From JACDAL01 sp963849115 (GTDB taxonomy: Bacteria > Actinomycetota > CADDZG01 > WHSQ01): a stretch of DNA of 64,000 nt. The position numbers were made by a program, and so were the translations under genes. Below, piece after piece: positions 36,554-46,225 of this stretch. How positions within the stretch are numbered: the first letter of the stretch is position 1; each line of letters begins with the position of its first letter. The notes beneath the pieces were generated by a model. That model was not told where the DNA came from. It saw only the letters and a list, made by a program, of their open reading frames with translations, and did no database searches. The stretch spans positions 124,001-188,000 of the forward strand of contig CAWKGK010000003.1 of the NCBI GenBank assembly GCA_963849115.1, written 5' to 3'.

Positions 36554-36733
36554 GACCCCAGTCTCCCCCAGAACTGCAGTTACCCTGATTTGGGCAGCCT
36601 TCAATAGACATCCCCATCCCCTTACGTAACCGATAAGGCTGAGGCCAAGAGACTATGACGCGCGCCGAGAGGCGACGGCGGCTAGGATTGAGCCCAGAGA
36701 TTTTGATCGCAACAGCCATCGATGTCCAGCAGA

Positions 36734-38056
36734 TCAACGGGTCGTGGGTGATCCCGATGCGACGGCAAGGCGAAGCGTTCGCGAGGCAAGTTCCGACAGC
36801 GCGGAGTGATCGAAGCCCATGATCGAGCTCCGAACCCTGTCGTTCAGCGGATCGACCCAATGGCCCGGGAGGCCGCCTGTCCCATGCATGGCTCCGAAGG
36901 CGGAGCCCGCTGTGGCACCGTTGCAATCCGTGTCCCAGCCTCCTTGGACGGCGAGCCCGATCGTCCTGGAGTAGTCGCCCTCTCCCCACAGGAGCCCGGC
37001 GGCCACGAGCGCGGCGTTGTTCACGGTGTGCACGAAGCTGTAGTGCCCGTATCGCTCCTCGAGTTTGTCCCTGGCCCCCTCCCAGTCGAGACCCTTCGCA
37101 TGGAGGTCCATGACATCCCTCACCGCTTCCGTAAGTCTCGACCTGGGCGGTATGTAGGCGAGGGATGTCTTGAGCACCTCACGAACGTCATCGGTGACGA
37201 AGCACGTCGCGATGAGCGCGGCGGCCCACATCTCGCCGTAGATGCCATTCTGCGTGTGCGACAACGACGCGTCCTGGTACGCGAGCAGTGAAGCTCGGTA
37301 GGGGTCCCCGGGGCTTACGTAGCCCCACATATCGGCCCGGATCTGCGCGCCGATCCACTCGCGATATGGGTTTCGGTGGGTGGCGGTCTCGGGGAACACG
37401 AGCCCGCTCACGAGGTTCCTGTACGCCGCCCGTTCGGCCGTATAGACCTGAGTGAAGGGGAGGTGGTCGAGCCATTCCTCGGCAACGTCCATCGGCCCGA
37501 AGTCGAAACCGTGCTCCTCGAGAACGTGCAGCGCGAGGATCGTGTAGTCGATGTCGTCGTCGCGCGCCATGAACTGGACGTTGCCTCGGGTGGTCTCCCG
37601 CCAGCTCCAGTTGAGCTCAATCCCCTCAGGAAAAGGATCCAGCACCGGCATGTAGTCGTCGATCGGATAGGCGCCGGCCAGCTCTAGGTAGCGGCGGATC
37701 TTCCCGCGGCTCCAGCCTTCCACCGGCTTGCCGAGGTTGCAGCCGGCACATCGTCCCAGCCAGGCGGCCCCCAGCCTGTCGCGAAGCTCAGCGTCGCCGA
37801 GTCTGAGCTGCCGCACGTCGGGGGGCGGCGGGAGAATCCTTCGAATCCCCTCGAGCGTGGACGGCTCGTCGAATGTCCAATCCGCTCGCAGGGAGGATTC
37901 CTCGAGTCGCCTTTGGGCAGATTCGATATCCTCGGGACGGCCACTTTCGAGAGCGCGCCGGCACTCGGCCTCCAGATCCGCTACCTCGTAGCCCGCCTCC
38001 CGCCGCTCGTCGAGCTCGTCCGAGAGCACGTCGGCCGCGTCCAATACGTCGTGCAT
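36734..38056 (-). CDS. ADP-ribosylglycohydrolase family protein
   Basis: 440 residues with an N-terminal helical extension of about 85 residues before the catalytic domain. The fold starts at LRDRLGAAWLGRCAGCNLGKPVEG. Metal ligands are visible in ARDDDIDYT and in GGWDTDCNGATAGSAFGA. Such enzymes remove ADP-ribose or related groups, or act on sugar-like compounds. The neighbouring LacI fragment, in the same orientation and just upstream, suggests a catabolic locus that has lost its regulator. Confidence 0.9.
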   Translation of the reverse strand: MHDVLDAADVLSDELDERREAGYEVADLEAECRRALESGRPEDIESAQRRLEESSLRADWTFDEPSTLEGIRRILPPPPDVRQLRLGDAELRDRLGAAWLGRCAGCNLGKPVEGWSRGKIRRYLELAGAYPIDDYMPVLDPFPEGIELNWSWRETTRGNVQFMARDDDIDYTILALHVLEEHGFDFGPMDVAEEWLDHLPFTQVYTAERAAYRNLVSGLVFPETATHRNPYREWIGAQIRADMWGYVSPGDPYRASLLAYQDASLSHTQNGIYGEMWAAALIATCFVTDDVREVLKTSLAYIPPRSRLTEAVRDVMDLHAKGLDWEGARDKLEERYGHYSFVHTVNNAALVAAGLLWGEGDYSRTIGLAVQGGWDTDCNGATAGSAFGAMHGTGGLPGHWVDPLNDRVRSSIMGFDHSALSELASRTLRLAVASGSPTTR

Positions 38057-38085
38057 CGCTCACTCCCCTCTGCAGGTCCGCACCA

Positions 38086-38505
38086 CTAGGTCGAGCCACG
38101 CTCAACGAGCCGGGAGCGAAGCACGACCTCCCGGCGTTCGCCCGTATACCCTTCGGTCAACCGATCGCCGAGCAGGCGGCCCGCGGCTCGTCCCGCTTCG
38201 TAGGCGGGGTTGACCACCGTGGTGAGTGGCGGGCTCACGAGGGCCGCCGCCTCGATGTCGTCGTAGCCGACCAACGCCAGGTCGCGGGGCAGAGAAAGCC
38301 CCGCCTCGCGGGCAGCGTCCATGCCCCCGATCGCCATGAGGTCGTTCGCCGAGAACACGGCTGTGGGCGGATTGGGTAAGGTCATTAGGGCTCGCATGGC
38401 CCGGCAGCTACTGCGGGACCTCACTTCGTCAAAGGCCAATCCTACAGACGCAAAGCCGCAATCACGGTAGAGATGCAACAATCCGCCTACATCGCACGGC
38501 GCCGC
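38086..38505 (-). pseudogene. LacI-family regulator, C-terminal remnant (DNA-binding half missing)
   Basis: From about residue GGLLHLYRDCGFASVG onward the frame encodes the ligand-domain end of a LacI/GalR repressor: PPTAVFSANDLMAIGGMDAA, LPRDLALVGYDDIEAAALVSPPLTTVVNP and AGRAAGRLLGDRL. The usual 340 residues would need a helix-turn-helix and about 200 more residues upstream. Instead the sequence before 38505 is unrelated, and a cutA gene begins on the other strand at 38594. It should not bind an operator. It sits just upstream of the ADP-ribosylglycohydrolase gene. Confidence 0.8.
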
Positions 38506-38593
38506 TGCATATGGCCTAACTCCTGATCGCTGGTCAAAGCTATGATTGATAGAGTCTCTTCGTCCCTGACGATAGTCGAAGGAGCTCCACCGG

Positions 38594-38920
38594 GTGCTCG
38601 AAATCCTGCAGGTTGTCACCGCAACCGATACCCGAGCTGAGGCCGATCGCCTTGCTCAAGGGAGCGTCGCCAGTCGGCTTGCAGCGTCCGCGCAGGTCGA
38701 CGGACCAATCCAAAGTATCTACTGGTGGGAAGGCAAGGCGACCCGTGCAGAAGAGTGGCGAGTCACGATGAAAACGACGGCGGATCGCTACCAAGAACTC
38801 GAAGCATTCATCATCGAGAATCACAGTTACGAGACGCCTGGAATCCTCGCTACTGCGGTGGTCGGTGGGAGCGAGAAATACCTGACATGGGTCATGAATG
38901 AGACGCGCCCGCCAGGCTAG
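38594..38920 (+). CDS. cutA: CutA divalent-ion tolerance protein
   Basis: 108 residues from GTG 38594 with GGAG just upstream. The CutA1 family pattern is clear: LEILQVVTATDTRAEADRLA at the front, QSIYWWEGKATRAEEW in the centre and NHSYETPGILATAVVGGSEKYLTWV at the end. CutA forms a stable trimer; a copper-tolerance role is known in Escherichia coli but disputed elsewhere. No metal-transport genes are adjacent. Confidence 0.92.
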   Translation: MLEILQVVTATDTRAEADRLAQGSVASRLAASAQVDGPIQSIYWWEGKATRAEEWRVTMKTTADRYQELEAFIIENHSYETPGILATAVVGGSEKYLTWVMNETRPPG

Positions 38921-39011
38921 GGTCGGCTCACATTGGCCTGAAAGCTCCTCATGTAAATCGCACAATCACGGCGGCCGCTTGGGCGCCCCCTGAGACCTCT
39001 CGAAAAGTGTG

Positions 39012-39158
39012 CTATCTGAACAGCCGCCCCAGCGTCTTGCCGGTCACCCGGCCCGCAATCCTGCGTCCGATCCTACGACCGACGCGCCCCTTCTTGACCG
39101 CGTTGATGTCTCCCATCAGTCGCGCCAGTGTGTAAAGCGACGATCTGAGCGAACTCAT
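39012..39158 (-). CDS. Small conserved basic protein
   Basis: 48 residues from ATG 39158: MSSLRSSLYTLARLMGDINA, then KKGRVGRRIGRRIAGRVTGKTLGRLFR in two pieces of basic, Gly-rich sequence. I recall short proteins of this shape in actinobacteria, with no assigned function. The frame is also open to an ATG at 39326 (104 residues), whose extra N-terminus is partly hydrophobic, so the start is not settled. Confidence 0.5.
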   Translation of the reverse strand: MSSLRSSLYTLARLMGDINAVKKGRVGRRIGRRIAGRVTGKTLGRLFR

Positions 39159-39220
39159 CTTCCCGCTACCTCTCTCTCTTCGATTCATGAAGGCTGACTC
39201 GATGGGTTTCAGGCGCTTTG

Positions 39221-39529
39221 CTAGTACGGCGAGCTTCGGATCGATCCTCTCTTCCTCTCGGTGCTCAGCGAAGAACGATGTAAGGAGACCGGCGAGGAAG
39301 CCGAAGAGCGCGTTGCCCGAGCACATGAGGACACGCCCACTCCCCGCCCTGCTGCAGTCGTGGGGAAGGCGGGACCGTTACACAGCTGTCTGGGCCACAT
39401 CGGGGGCAGCGTGTTCAGGCGATCACGTCTCCGCGGCTGCGCGGTCGAGATTGCAGATTGCCGTGCCTGTTGAGCTCTGACCTCCTGCCCCAGCCTTTCC
39501 GCGAGTGCAGCATCAATGGTGTGGCTCAC
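39221..39529 (-). CDS. Possible short ORF coupled to the helicase gene
   Basis: GTG at 39529 overlaps the helicase stop as GTGA, the arrangement typical of translational coupling, and opens VSHTIDAALAERLGQEVRAQ. The first 40 residues look like a real helical start, but the second half reads like random sequence, and the frame overlaps other candidate coding. It may be the truncated start of a fourth cassette gene. Not recognised. Confidence 0.28.
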   Translation of the reverse strand: MSHTIDAALAERLGQEVRAQQARQSAISTAQPRRRDRLNTLPPMWPRQLCNGPAFPTTAAGRGVGVSSCARATRSSASSPVSLHRSSLSTERKRGSIRSSPY

Positions 39530-42500
39530 GCTGATCTCCGCGGTCGCAAGTCGAGAGCTTCAGGCGTCTTCTCGCCCTCGCCATGCCCGCCCTTCAGCAG
39601 CGCCAGCAAGTCCTCCTGGCGCGGCTGACCGAAAGCCAGGCGATACATGACCAATGCGTTCTTGAGCTGCTGGACTTTGGGGATGTCCCTGCTGAGCGGG
39701 TAGGGCATTAGGTGACGCTCGACCTTTGCGTCGCCTGGATACACCCAGTACGGCGCGAAGTCCCCGAGATCACTCGACGCTCGGCGTGCCGCGTCATATG
39801 CAGCCTTCCACACGTCTGACGACCCTGACGACAACGCCTCGGCGCGGTGCCGTGTGGCGACATTCCGACGGACGGCGTGGCCTCCGAACCTATGCACTCG
39901 GCCCTCGCGCTGTTCGAAGTCGACCGGGTTCGCCGGAGTGTTCCAGTGCACCAGCGCGGAGCACCACCAGTGGAAGTCGATGCCCTCCTGGCCCACGCTC
40001 GTCGTCGCAAGAACGAAAGGCCAGAACGGGCTGTTGAAGGCGCTGCGGACCTCCGGTTGGCGAACAGCCTCGGCGTCGGCCCCGCCGCCGTATCGCAGCG
40101 CAAAGCGGCTCAGCAGCGGGATGGAGGACTCTGGTGATTGCGGATCGAACGCTCGGTAGATCGAGGGTCGCAAGGAGATGGCGCCACCGGCGTCGCCGGC
40201 CAGCGCCATCAGACTCTCGTCGTCCAACGGAAGGCCGGAGATGGCGCTGCGGAGGTGGTGCAGGTACTCGTCCATCACAGCCTGCAGTCCTCCCGCCGCG
40301 CAGTAGCGCAGCACCGCGCGCCAGTAGACCGGGTCGAGTCCGAGCTGGTCGAGTAGGAGGATCGACTCGGGCCGGTTGAACAGGCTGCGCAATCCACTGG
40401 CGAGTACCGCAGCCGCGCGCCATTGGCCCTCCTCGGTCACCGTCCAATCGTCCTCACGCAGCCGGTCGAGGGCGCGCCAGGCGATGTTGGCTGGAGCGTG
40501 CATGCCAAGCGCCACCAGGTCCTCGGCAAAGGTGTCGGGATCTTCGGAGACGGGTCGGAATCTTTCGAAAGCAACGTCCGCTGCCTCATCGACGTGTTTG
40601 ATGATTCCGGTGCCGGACTCCTCTTCTTCCCCGGAATGGCCGGCCAGAGCAGCGGCAGCGACGTCGGTATGGGAGCCCTGGTGGCAGCCCTCCACCCGGC
40701 CATCGCAAGAAGGCCTCCCAGGCGAAGGCCTCACCCGAGTGACCTGCCGAGCGCAGGTCACGGGGCGAGTCTGCGACGATACGACCCCGCAGGCCTGCCT
40801 CGATGTTCCTGCGGCGGAGCAGGCGGTCCGGCTCGGCCTGAGCAGCCTGGAGTGGATCACAGAGCCGCGCCAGCCCCGGGTGTGGCCAGAAGAGTGCCAG
40901 CGTGCTCATGCCACCAGCGCGACCCGACTCCATGCGGAACTCCAATCGAGCCGCGATCCTGCGCCGCTCGGCCGAGTCGTTGCGACGCCTCGGCGCGTCA
41001 GCTGCGATGAGTCGCTCGGCTTCATAGCTGAGCAGCCCAGCCACAGCGGTAGGCGTAGCGTTCCAGGAGGAGAAAAGAAGCCGCTTGGTCATTCCTTGAG
41101 CGGCGAGCGAGGCAAAGGGCTCGTCGAGCTCGTAATGCGCCATCGAAGGCGGCATCCACAACAGCCGCCACCAGCCCTTGTCCACCGTGTCGGCGGCCAA
41201 CTGCCGCATCCGGGCATTGCCCATGTCGATGTGTCGATAGCGACCAAGGCTCGAAGCGTCAAGTAGCTGTGCCCGCGAGAGCAGGGCGTCGACCTGCTCG
41301 CGCTGACCTGCCTTTAGCACCTTCCGAAGGGCGGCGCCGAGCTTGTATCCCTCGGTGAAGTTGAGGAAGTACGGCGCCGACTTCCAGTACTCCAGGCTGA
41401 CTGGGGCCCCGAGCACGTCGGCGATCTGACGCATGATTGCGTAACCACGCACGTCGTCCACCCGCAGGTCATCAGCACCCATCAGCCGCTCGAGCAACAT
41501 CCCCTCTTGGCCGAGCGCGGGACGTTCCGTGCGGGACATCATCTGGAGAAGAAGCTCACGCAGCTGATCCCGAGCCGCGTTGTCTTGGGTTCCCCGGGCG
41601 AGTGCCTCGCGGTACGCATTGAAGCCGGCGTCTACCTGGGCTGTCCACGACGGATCGTTGCAGAGGAAGTTCAGCATTCGGCGGAAGTCCTGCCAGTGAT
41701 CGTCGCCGGCGGCGGACTCCTCGGCGAGCGTGAAAGGTTTGTACGGCGTCGCCGACAGCAACAGCACCTTGGCATTACCGTAGTTGAAGAGCTCCTGCGC
41801 CAGCTCGGCGCTCTCGCCCCCCTCTTCGACCGACAGCAGGTGGCGGAAGCGTTGGAACTCGTCGAGGATGACCAGGTCGGGTTCGAGCGTCTCGACTCCG
41901 GCCCTCGCCAGCGACGTCCTCAGTCGGCCGGTCAGTTCCCAGCTGCGGCGGCGGAGCTCGTCGGAGAGTTGCTGGCGCCGCCCGATGTCGTCGAGCAGCA
42001 GCTTGAAGTCGCGCCGCTGGCCCGAGGCCCGGACCGATCGCCGGAATTCTCCTTCGATCTTCCGGTCAATCTGGCCAACCAGCTCGTGCTCCAGGCGGTT
42101 GATGTGTTGTTGGAACCTTTCAGGTGAGGCGACCTTCCCCTGCAGGGCCCGGAGGGCGGCCCGACGCGTCCAGCCGTCCCAAGATTCCATGCGGTCGAAG
42201 AGCAAGAAGAGGAGAGCGCGCTCCTCCGCCTTGCCAATGCTCCACCCTCGATCAAAGGACGTTCCAGGTGTGAAGGCGACCAGGTTGACCGGTTTGCCCT
42301 CGACGCACTTGGCGGCCTTGAGCGCGGCACCGTGCCGGGCGAGCATGGTCAGCCGTGAGGAGAGCGTGAGTGACTCCCCCGTGGTCACTCTGAGGCGCGC
42401 GAGGTTCTGGGCGGCGATGTCCTGGTTGGAGCACACGTAGATCACGTCGATGCGATCGACGCTGTCGTCGTCCTGCAAGTGTTCGAGTGTCTTGGCGATG

Positions 42501-42634
42501 ACACCGCGAGCGACGACGCTCTTGCCCAAGCCGGTCTCGTCGGCGACCAAGAACCGGCGCGACCGGCTCCCGCCGTAGAAGCGGTCGATGACGTGCGCGA
42601 CGGTGTCACGTTGGAAGTCCTTGAGGCCGGCCAT
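39526..42634 (-). CDS. SF2 (SNF2-like) DEAD/DEAH helicase of the DUF6361/PLD cassette, with an apparent +1 frameshift
   Basis: About 1,030 residues when joined. The first part (42634 to about 40700) has Walker A ADETGLGKS near residue 32, Walker B ILDEFQRF near 265 and motif III LLSATPYKP near 300. The second part continues one base on to TGA 39526, with ALVHWNTPANPVDFEQ and motif VI QREGRVHRFGG. Motifs I-III and VI lie in different frames, so the observed sequence cannot give a full helicase. An extra base in the G/C run at 40695-40697 would explain this. It starts 23 bp after the PLD gene. A DNA translocase in a defence cassette is inferred. Confidence 0.75.
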
Positions 42635-42657
42635 GACTACGTCCGCGCTGTAGCGTT

Positions 42658-44415
42658 TTATGACGTCCTCGTCTCAGCGAGTTCTCGCCGCACCGGGTCG
42701 ATGACTGCCCACAGCTCGGCGAAACCAGTCGGCAGCAGCTGCAGTCCCCGTTCGGTCTTCGAGAGCCGTTCGACCAGGCGGGCGAGATCGTCCAGCTGCT
42801 TCGGCTGATCGACCAGCCCGTGCATGAGTAGCTCCAGGATCCCGGGCGACGTCACAGCCGTCCAACTGCCCTTCCCATTCGCGCCACCCGTCCCCTCAGG
42901 CAGGATCGCTTCAGATCCCAGCCCGAGCAGGAGTGCTAGGAAGCGCAAGAACTTTTCGGGAGTGTCGACCTGGCGCGCCAGGATCTCGTCCAGCCTCCCG
43001 CTCGGGTCACCAATTAGCGAGGCACGGACAACCGTCGACAGCGATCGGCCACCATCGTCCTCCGCCGTCAACACGACGAAGGGTGTGATGTCGGTGATGG
43101 GCAGCGGGCCGAACTGCTCCCACATCACCGTCCCGGGAGTGAGCTTGAAAGCCTCCCCCCTGCGAGTCAGCAGCTCGGCGAGCATGCCAATGCCCTGACT
43201 TGAAGGTAGCTCGCGCTCGCCGGTCACGGTCAGGCGGTAGGCATCCTCGCCCGGCTCCACCGTTGCGGTCAGCGCGATGCTGGCGACGTCTCGCAGGAAG
43301 TTCTCGAGCCTCCATTTGTCCTCGTCTAGTTCGACAGGAGCTTGGCGTTGGTACGGCTCGAGGATGGTTCTGAACGCCGCATCGGCTCCGATCATTGTGT
43401 CTACACCGAGCGTCTTGCGCCGTCCGGCCAGCTCCACAAGGAGCTCGGTGTTGCCACCGAAGGCCGCCTCCGTGGCGTTCGACGAGCCGATGAACAGTCG
43501 GGCCTTCCAGCCGTGCTCGACGACGTACAGCTTGGCGTGCAGCCCTGTGAGGATGCCTTGGCTCGCGCTGGCGTCCTCCGACGGCAGGCCCGCCATCTCA
43601 CTGACCACGTTTACCTCGGACCGGGCAAGTGCCGCCTCGGGCAGCCGATCGAGCTCCTCCTGGCGACCGACCAGGACGACATCCGCACTTGGCGCCATGT
43701 CCGAAAGTCCTTCGGCGTCGCAGAACGGGGTGATGACCAGATGGCGGGAGCCGGCAAAGTCGGGTCGGGACGGCCCAGGGATGCCCATGGCGTGGAAGGT
43801 CAGCTCGGACACGCCGTCGGGCAGCTCCCACTCGACGCGGCGCAGGTCCTCGACCAGCTCGACGATTCCGGCCCGACGCTCGTCCGGCAGGTCAATGGCC
43901 AACGACATGGCGTGATTGATCAGGTCGGCTAGTGGCCGGTTCGACGCTTGTCGGCGCGTCGTAACTGCGCCGTCGAGCCGAAGGCATGCATCCCAGCTCC
44001 GGTCGGGGGTCAAGTTCCGGCTCAGCACCAGCAGCCGAGCCAGGTAGGTCCCGTTCGCCTCGTCCCAGAATCGGACCGCCCACAACTTGGGGTGGAACAG
44101 CCGGCCGGGCCGCGGCCTGCGCACGGGATGCACCATTTTCTCCAGGAAGGCATGTAGGTCCGTGCTGACCGAAGGGACCGAGATGTGGCCGGCCTGACAG
44201 AAGATGTCCACCCGATCGGCGCAGCCCCGGATCGACTCCATGATAGTGAGCGGGTCGTTGGTCTCCTGGACGGAATGAGCGGCAAACGCCAGGGGCACCA
44301 CGAGGGCGCTCTCGAGATCGAGGGTGAAGGTCAAAGCCACCGCCCGCTCGAATGCTGCGCCGGGAGGCGGCCGGAGCGCATCGGTGAGCACCAAGCGCGC
44401 ATCAGGCGGCAGCAT
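42658..44415 (-). CDS. Phospholipase D-superfamily (HKD nuclease-like) protein of the cassette
   Basis: 585 residues. Two HxK-type active-site motifs are spaced as expected for a PLD dimer within one chain. HPKLWAVRF (near residue 108) is followed by VLSRNLTPDRSWDA. HAKLYVVEHGW (near 290) is followed by LFIGSSNATEAAFGGN. Such domains act as Mg2+-independent nucleases in several prokaryotic defence systems (for example DISARM DrmC). Its start overlaps the end of the DUF6361 gene by 14 bp and the helicase follows at 23 bp, so the three are one transcript. No membrane segment. The reading frame is intact. Confidence 0.85.
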   Translation of the reverse strand: MLPPDARLVLTDALRPPPGAAFERAVALTFTLDLESALVVPLAFAAHSVQETNDPLTIMESIRGCADRVDIFCQAGHISVPSVSTDLHAFLEKMVHPVRRPRPGRLFHPKLWAVRFWDEANGTYLARLLVLSRNLTPDRSWDACLRLDGAVTTRRQASNRPLADLINHAMSLAIDLPDERRAGIVELVEDLRRVEWELPDGVSELTFHAMGIPGPSRPDFAGSRHLVITPFCDAEGLSDMAPSADVVLVGRQEELDRLPEAALARSEVNVVSEMAGLPSEDASASQGILTGLHAKLYVVEHGWKARLFIGSSNATEAAFGGNTELLVELAGRRKTLGVDTMIGADAAFRTILEPYQRQAPVELDEDKWRLENFLRDVASIALTATVEPGEDAYRLTVTGERELPSSQGIGMLAELLTRRGEAFKLTPGTVMWEQFGPLPITDITPFVVLTAEDDGGRSLSTVVRASLIGDPSGRLDEILARQVDTPEKFLRFLALLLGLGSEAILPEGTGGANGKGSWTAVTSPGILELLMHGLVDQPKQLDDLARLVERLSKTERGLQLLPTGFAELWAVIDPVRRELAETRTS

Positions 44416-45614
44416 CGTCTGACTCCAGTCCCTCGTGGATGTCGATGAGAAGGCGGCGGACCTGGGTCCAACGGAAGCTCAGCTCCCGGTTACCCGAGCC
44501 GCCGGACCAGGTGCGGAGCAGCTTGTCGTTGGTGAACCGAGACTGGGCACCCTTCACCGACTGTTCGCGATGACGGACGAGATCTTGAAGCGGCCGGTCC
44601 TCAGGGACGGAACTGGCACGGCCTTCGACCACCGCGTTCAGCCACACGTCGATGAACGCTCGCGCTCGCACGTTCTGGGCGATGCGAGGATTTCTGGCAA
44701 TCACTCGATCCCACATATCCGAGCGGTTCCAGCTGCTCAATGCTCCCAGAGCCTCGACCTGTCGCGACCACTCTTCCAGGTCATCGCAAAACCTGTCGAC
44801 GGGGTCTTCAACCCGCGGTGTAACCCGCTTGCTCGTACCGCTGAGCGAGGAGGAAGTTATAGAGGAGCGCGGCACCGTGGATCGCAATGGAGAACCGCTC
44901 GGCGTGCCGGAGATCGGCGGCCGGCTCCTGGGGGGCATGTGACGCGGCCGGATCCAGCCACGGAGCTTGGCTGTCACCGTGTGGGCGGCGGTCCTGGTCG
45001 AGGAAGTGCACGAGCAGACTGCCCTCCGCGCCCAGTCGCATTTTCTCGCGCAGGAACGCAGCCTCATCTGAGCTGAGCTCCAGCCCGCCGTCGACGACTC
45101 CTGGGAAGCCGTCAGGGGCTAAGGGCAACGTCGGTGCCCAGTCGCCGATGATCCGATCTGCCAGCTCGTCCGCCTCAGCGACGTGCAGAGATCGAGCTGC
45201 GCCCGGGTCATCACTCATCCTGATCCTGTATTGGGCCAGCGCACTCCAGTAGATCGATGAGGGAAGCGTCTTGACGGCGACTCCAGCCACCCGGCCGATC
45301 AAGCCGCCAACCTGGCCGCTGCGTTTGAGCGACGAGATGACCCGGCGCTCGTTGTGCTCGACCCGGCCAGTGAGCGCCGCCCCTCGGAGGCCCCGCCGTT
45401 CCGCCTCTTGGTAGCACCAGGGCACGATCAGCAGGTAGCGAGCTCGCGTGTGCAGGGTGGAGGTTCCCGGGAAGAGAAGATCGCTGAAGGCATCGCGAAC
45501 CTGCCCAATGCCCAGCTCGTCCCTGCTCTCGGTCTCAGCGAACAGCCCTAGCAGCTCGCGCATCCGGCGCTGGTCCTCGCGCGACGTGTCCAGCCATGCC
45601 AGTCCTGACGCCAC
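44402..45614 (-). CDS. DUF6361-like protein, first gene of the cassette, with an apparent +1 frameshift
   Basis: GTG 45614 with GGAG upstream begins ASGLAWLDTSREDQRRM. RDELGIGQVRDAFSDLLFPG and TLHTRARYLLIVPWCYQEAE follow, the signature of DUF6361 proteins. After AQRYEQAGYTA (about 44815) the frame meets a stop, while the next frame continues VEDPVDRFCDDLEEW to the stop at 44402. Removing one G of a GGG run restores TAVEDPVDRF and about 400 residues. Biochemical function is unknown; the tight coupling to a PLD nuclease and SF2 helicase suggests a specificity or sensing subunit. An in-frame upstream ATG (45680) lies within the repeat described separately. Confidence 0.72.
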
Positions 45615-45645
45615 TGTGTCTCCGCTCTGTGAGTCGCTAGGGCGC

Positions 45646-45735
45646 GTCTCACCCAGCACCCCTTGTTGCATCGGCTCCATCAGAGCCGACTTGACGAAGG
45701 CTCAGGTAGCTAGAGGGGAGAACCGTGCGGAAGCG
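45646..45735. repeat. Dispersed repeat copy A with hairpin, just upstream of the cassette
   Basis: About 90 bp aligns with 51390-51480 through blocks such as cccagcaccc, catcggctcc, agagccgactt and accgtgc. Centre: tcggctc (45671-45677), loop of 5, gagccga (45683-45689), a perfect 7-bp stem. It abuts the 5' end of the DUF6361 gene. Confidence 0.7.
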
Positions 45736-46213
45736 CCTTGTCCAGACTGAGAGTCGCAGGGGATTCACCAGTGCCTGTAGCAAGATTGGAGGATGCGCCA
45801 TCACAACTCTGCTTCGCTGTCGGGCTTGGCAACTTCTCCCATGCGGCCGCGACCCAAGGAACGAACTATTCATGTGATGAGTTGGATGCCAGGGACCGCT
45901 TCTCGAGGGAGGTTGCCCCTGGTCCTCCTCAGATCTTGCGCGCCAGGAAGAGCTCAATGGAAGTCTCATCTCCCGCCTTCGCATCGTTCGCTAGGTCGCC
46001 GGGTCGGATGAGGAGCTACCTTCAGGACTGGATGGAGCGTACTAGCGAGTCAGCGCCGCCATAAACAGACTCTTGTCCCAGTCTTCGGTACCGCGCTCCT
46101 GGCTCAGGCGACTGACGACTCCGTGAGCGCCCTGGCTCTTCGAGGGCTGGCGGGCGGCGACCTCGGCCGCTGATCCGAGGGGGTTGCATCGCTCCTCCAT
46201 CTGAAGCATGATT
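45736..46213. other. Intergenic, no gene supported
   Basis: About 480 bp between the cassette and the polyamine operon. Open frames occur on both strands but none has recognisable homology. Confidence 0.4.
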
Positions 46214-46219
46214 TAAACT
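46214..46219 (+). promoter_or_regulatory. -10 box, leaderless-type, for the pot operon
   Basis: TAAACT (TANNNT) ends 6 nt before GTG 46226, which lacks a Shine-Dalgarno. Confidence 0.5.
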
Positions 46220-46225
46220 TCTGAA

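Noticed and set aside
39526..45614. Calling the cassette DISARM or Mokosh
   Set aside because: DISARM needs a DUF1998 protein and a methyltransferase, neither present; Mokosh does not include DUF6361. The PLD and helicase alone do not decide it.
45738..46064. A short rightward open frame before potA
   Set aside because: There is no homology, and the potA start has its own -10 box; the composition looks random.
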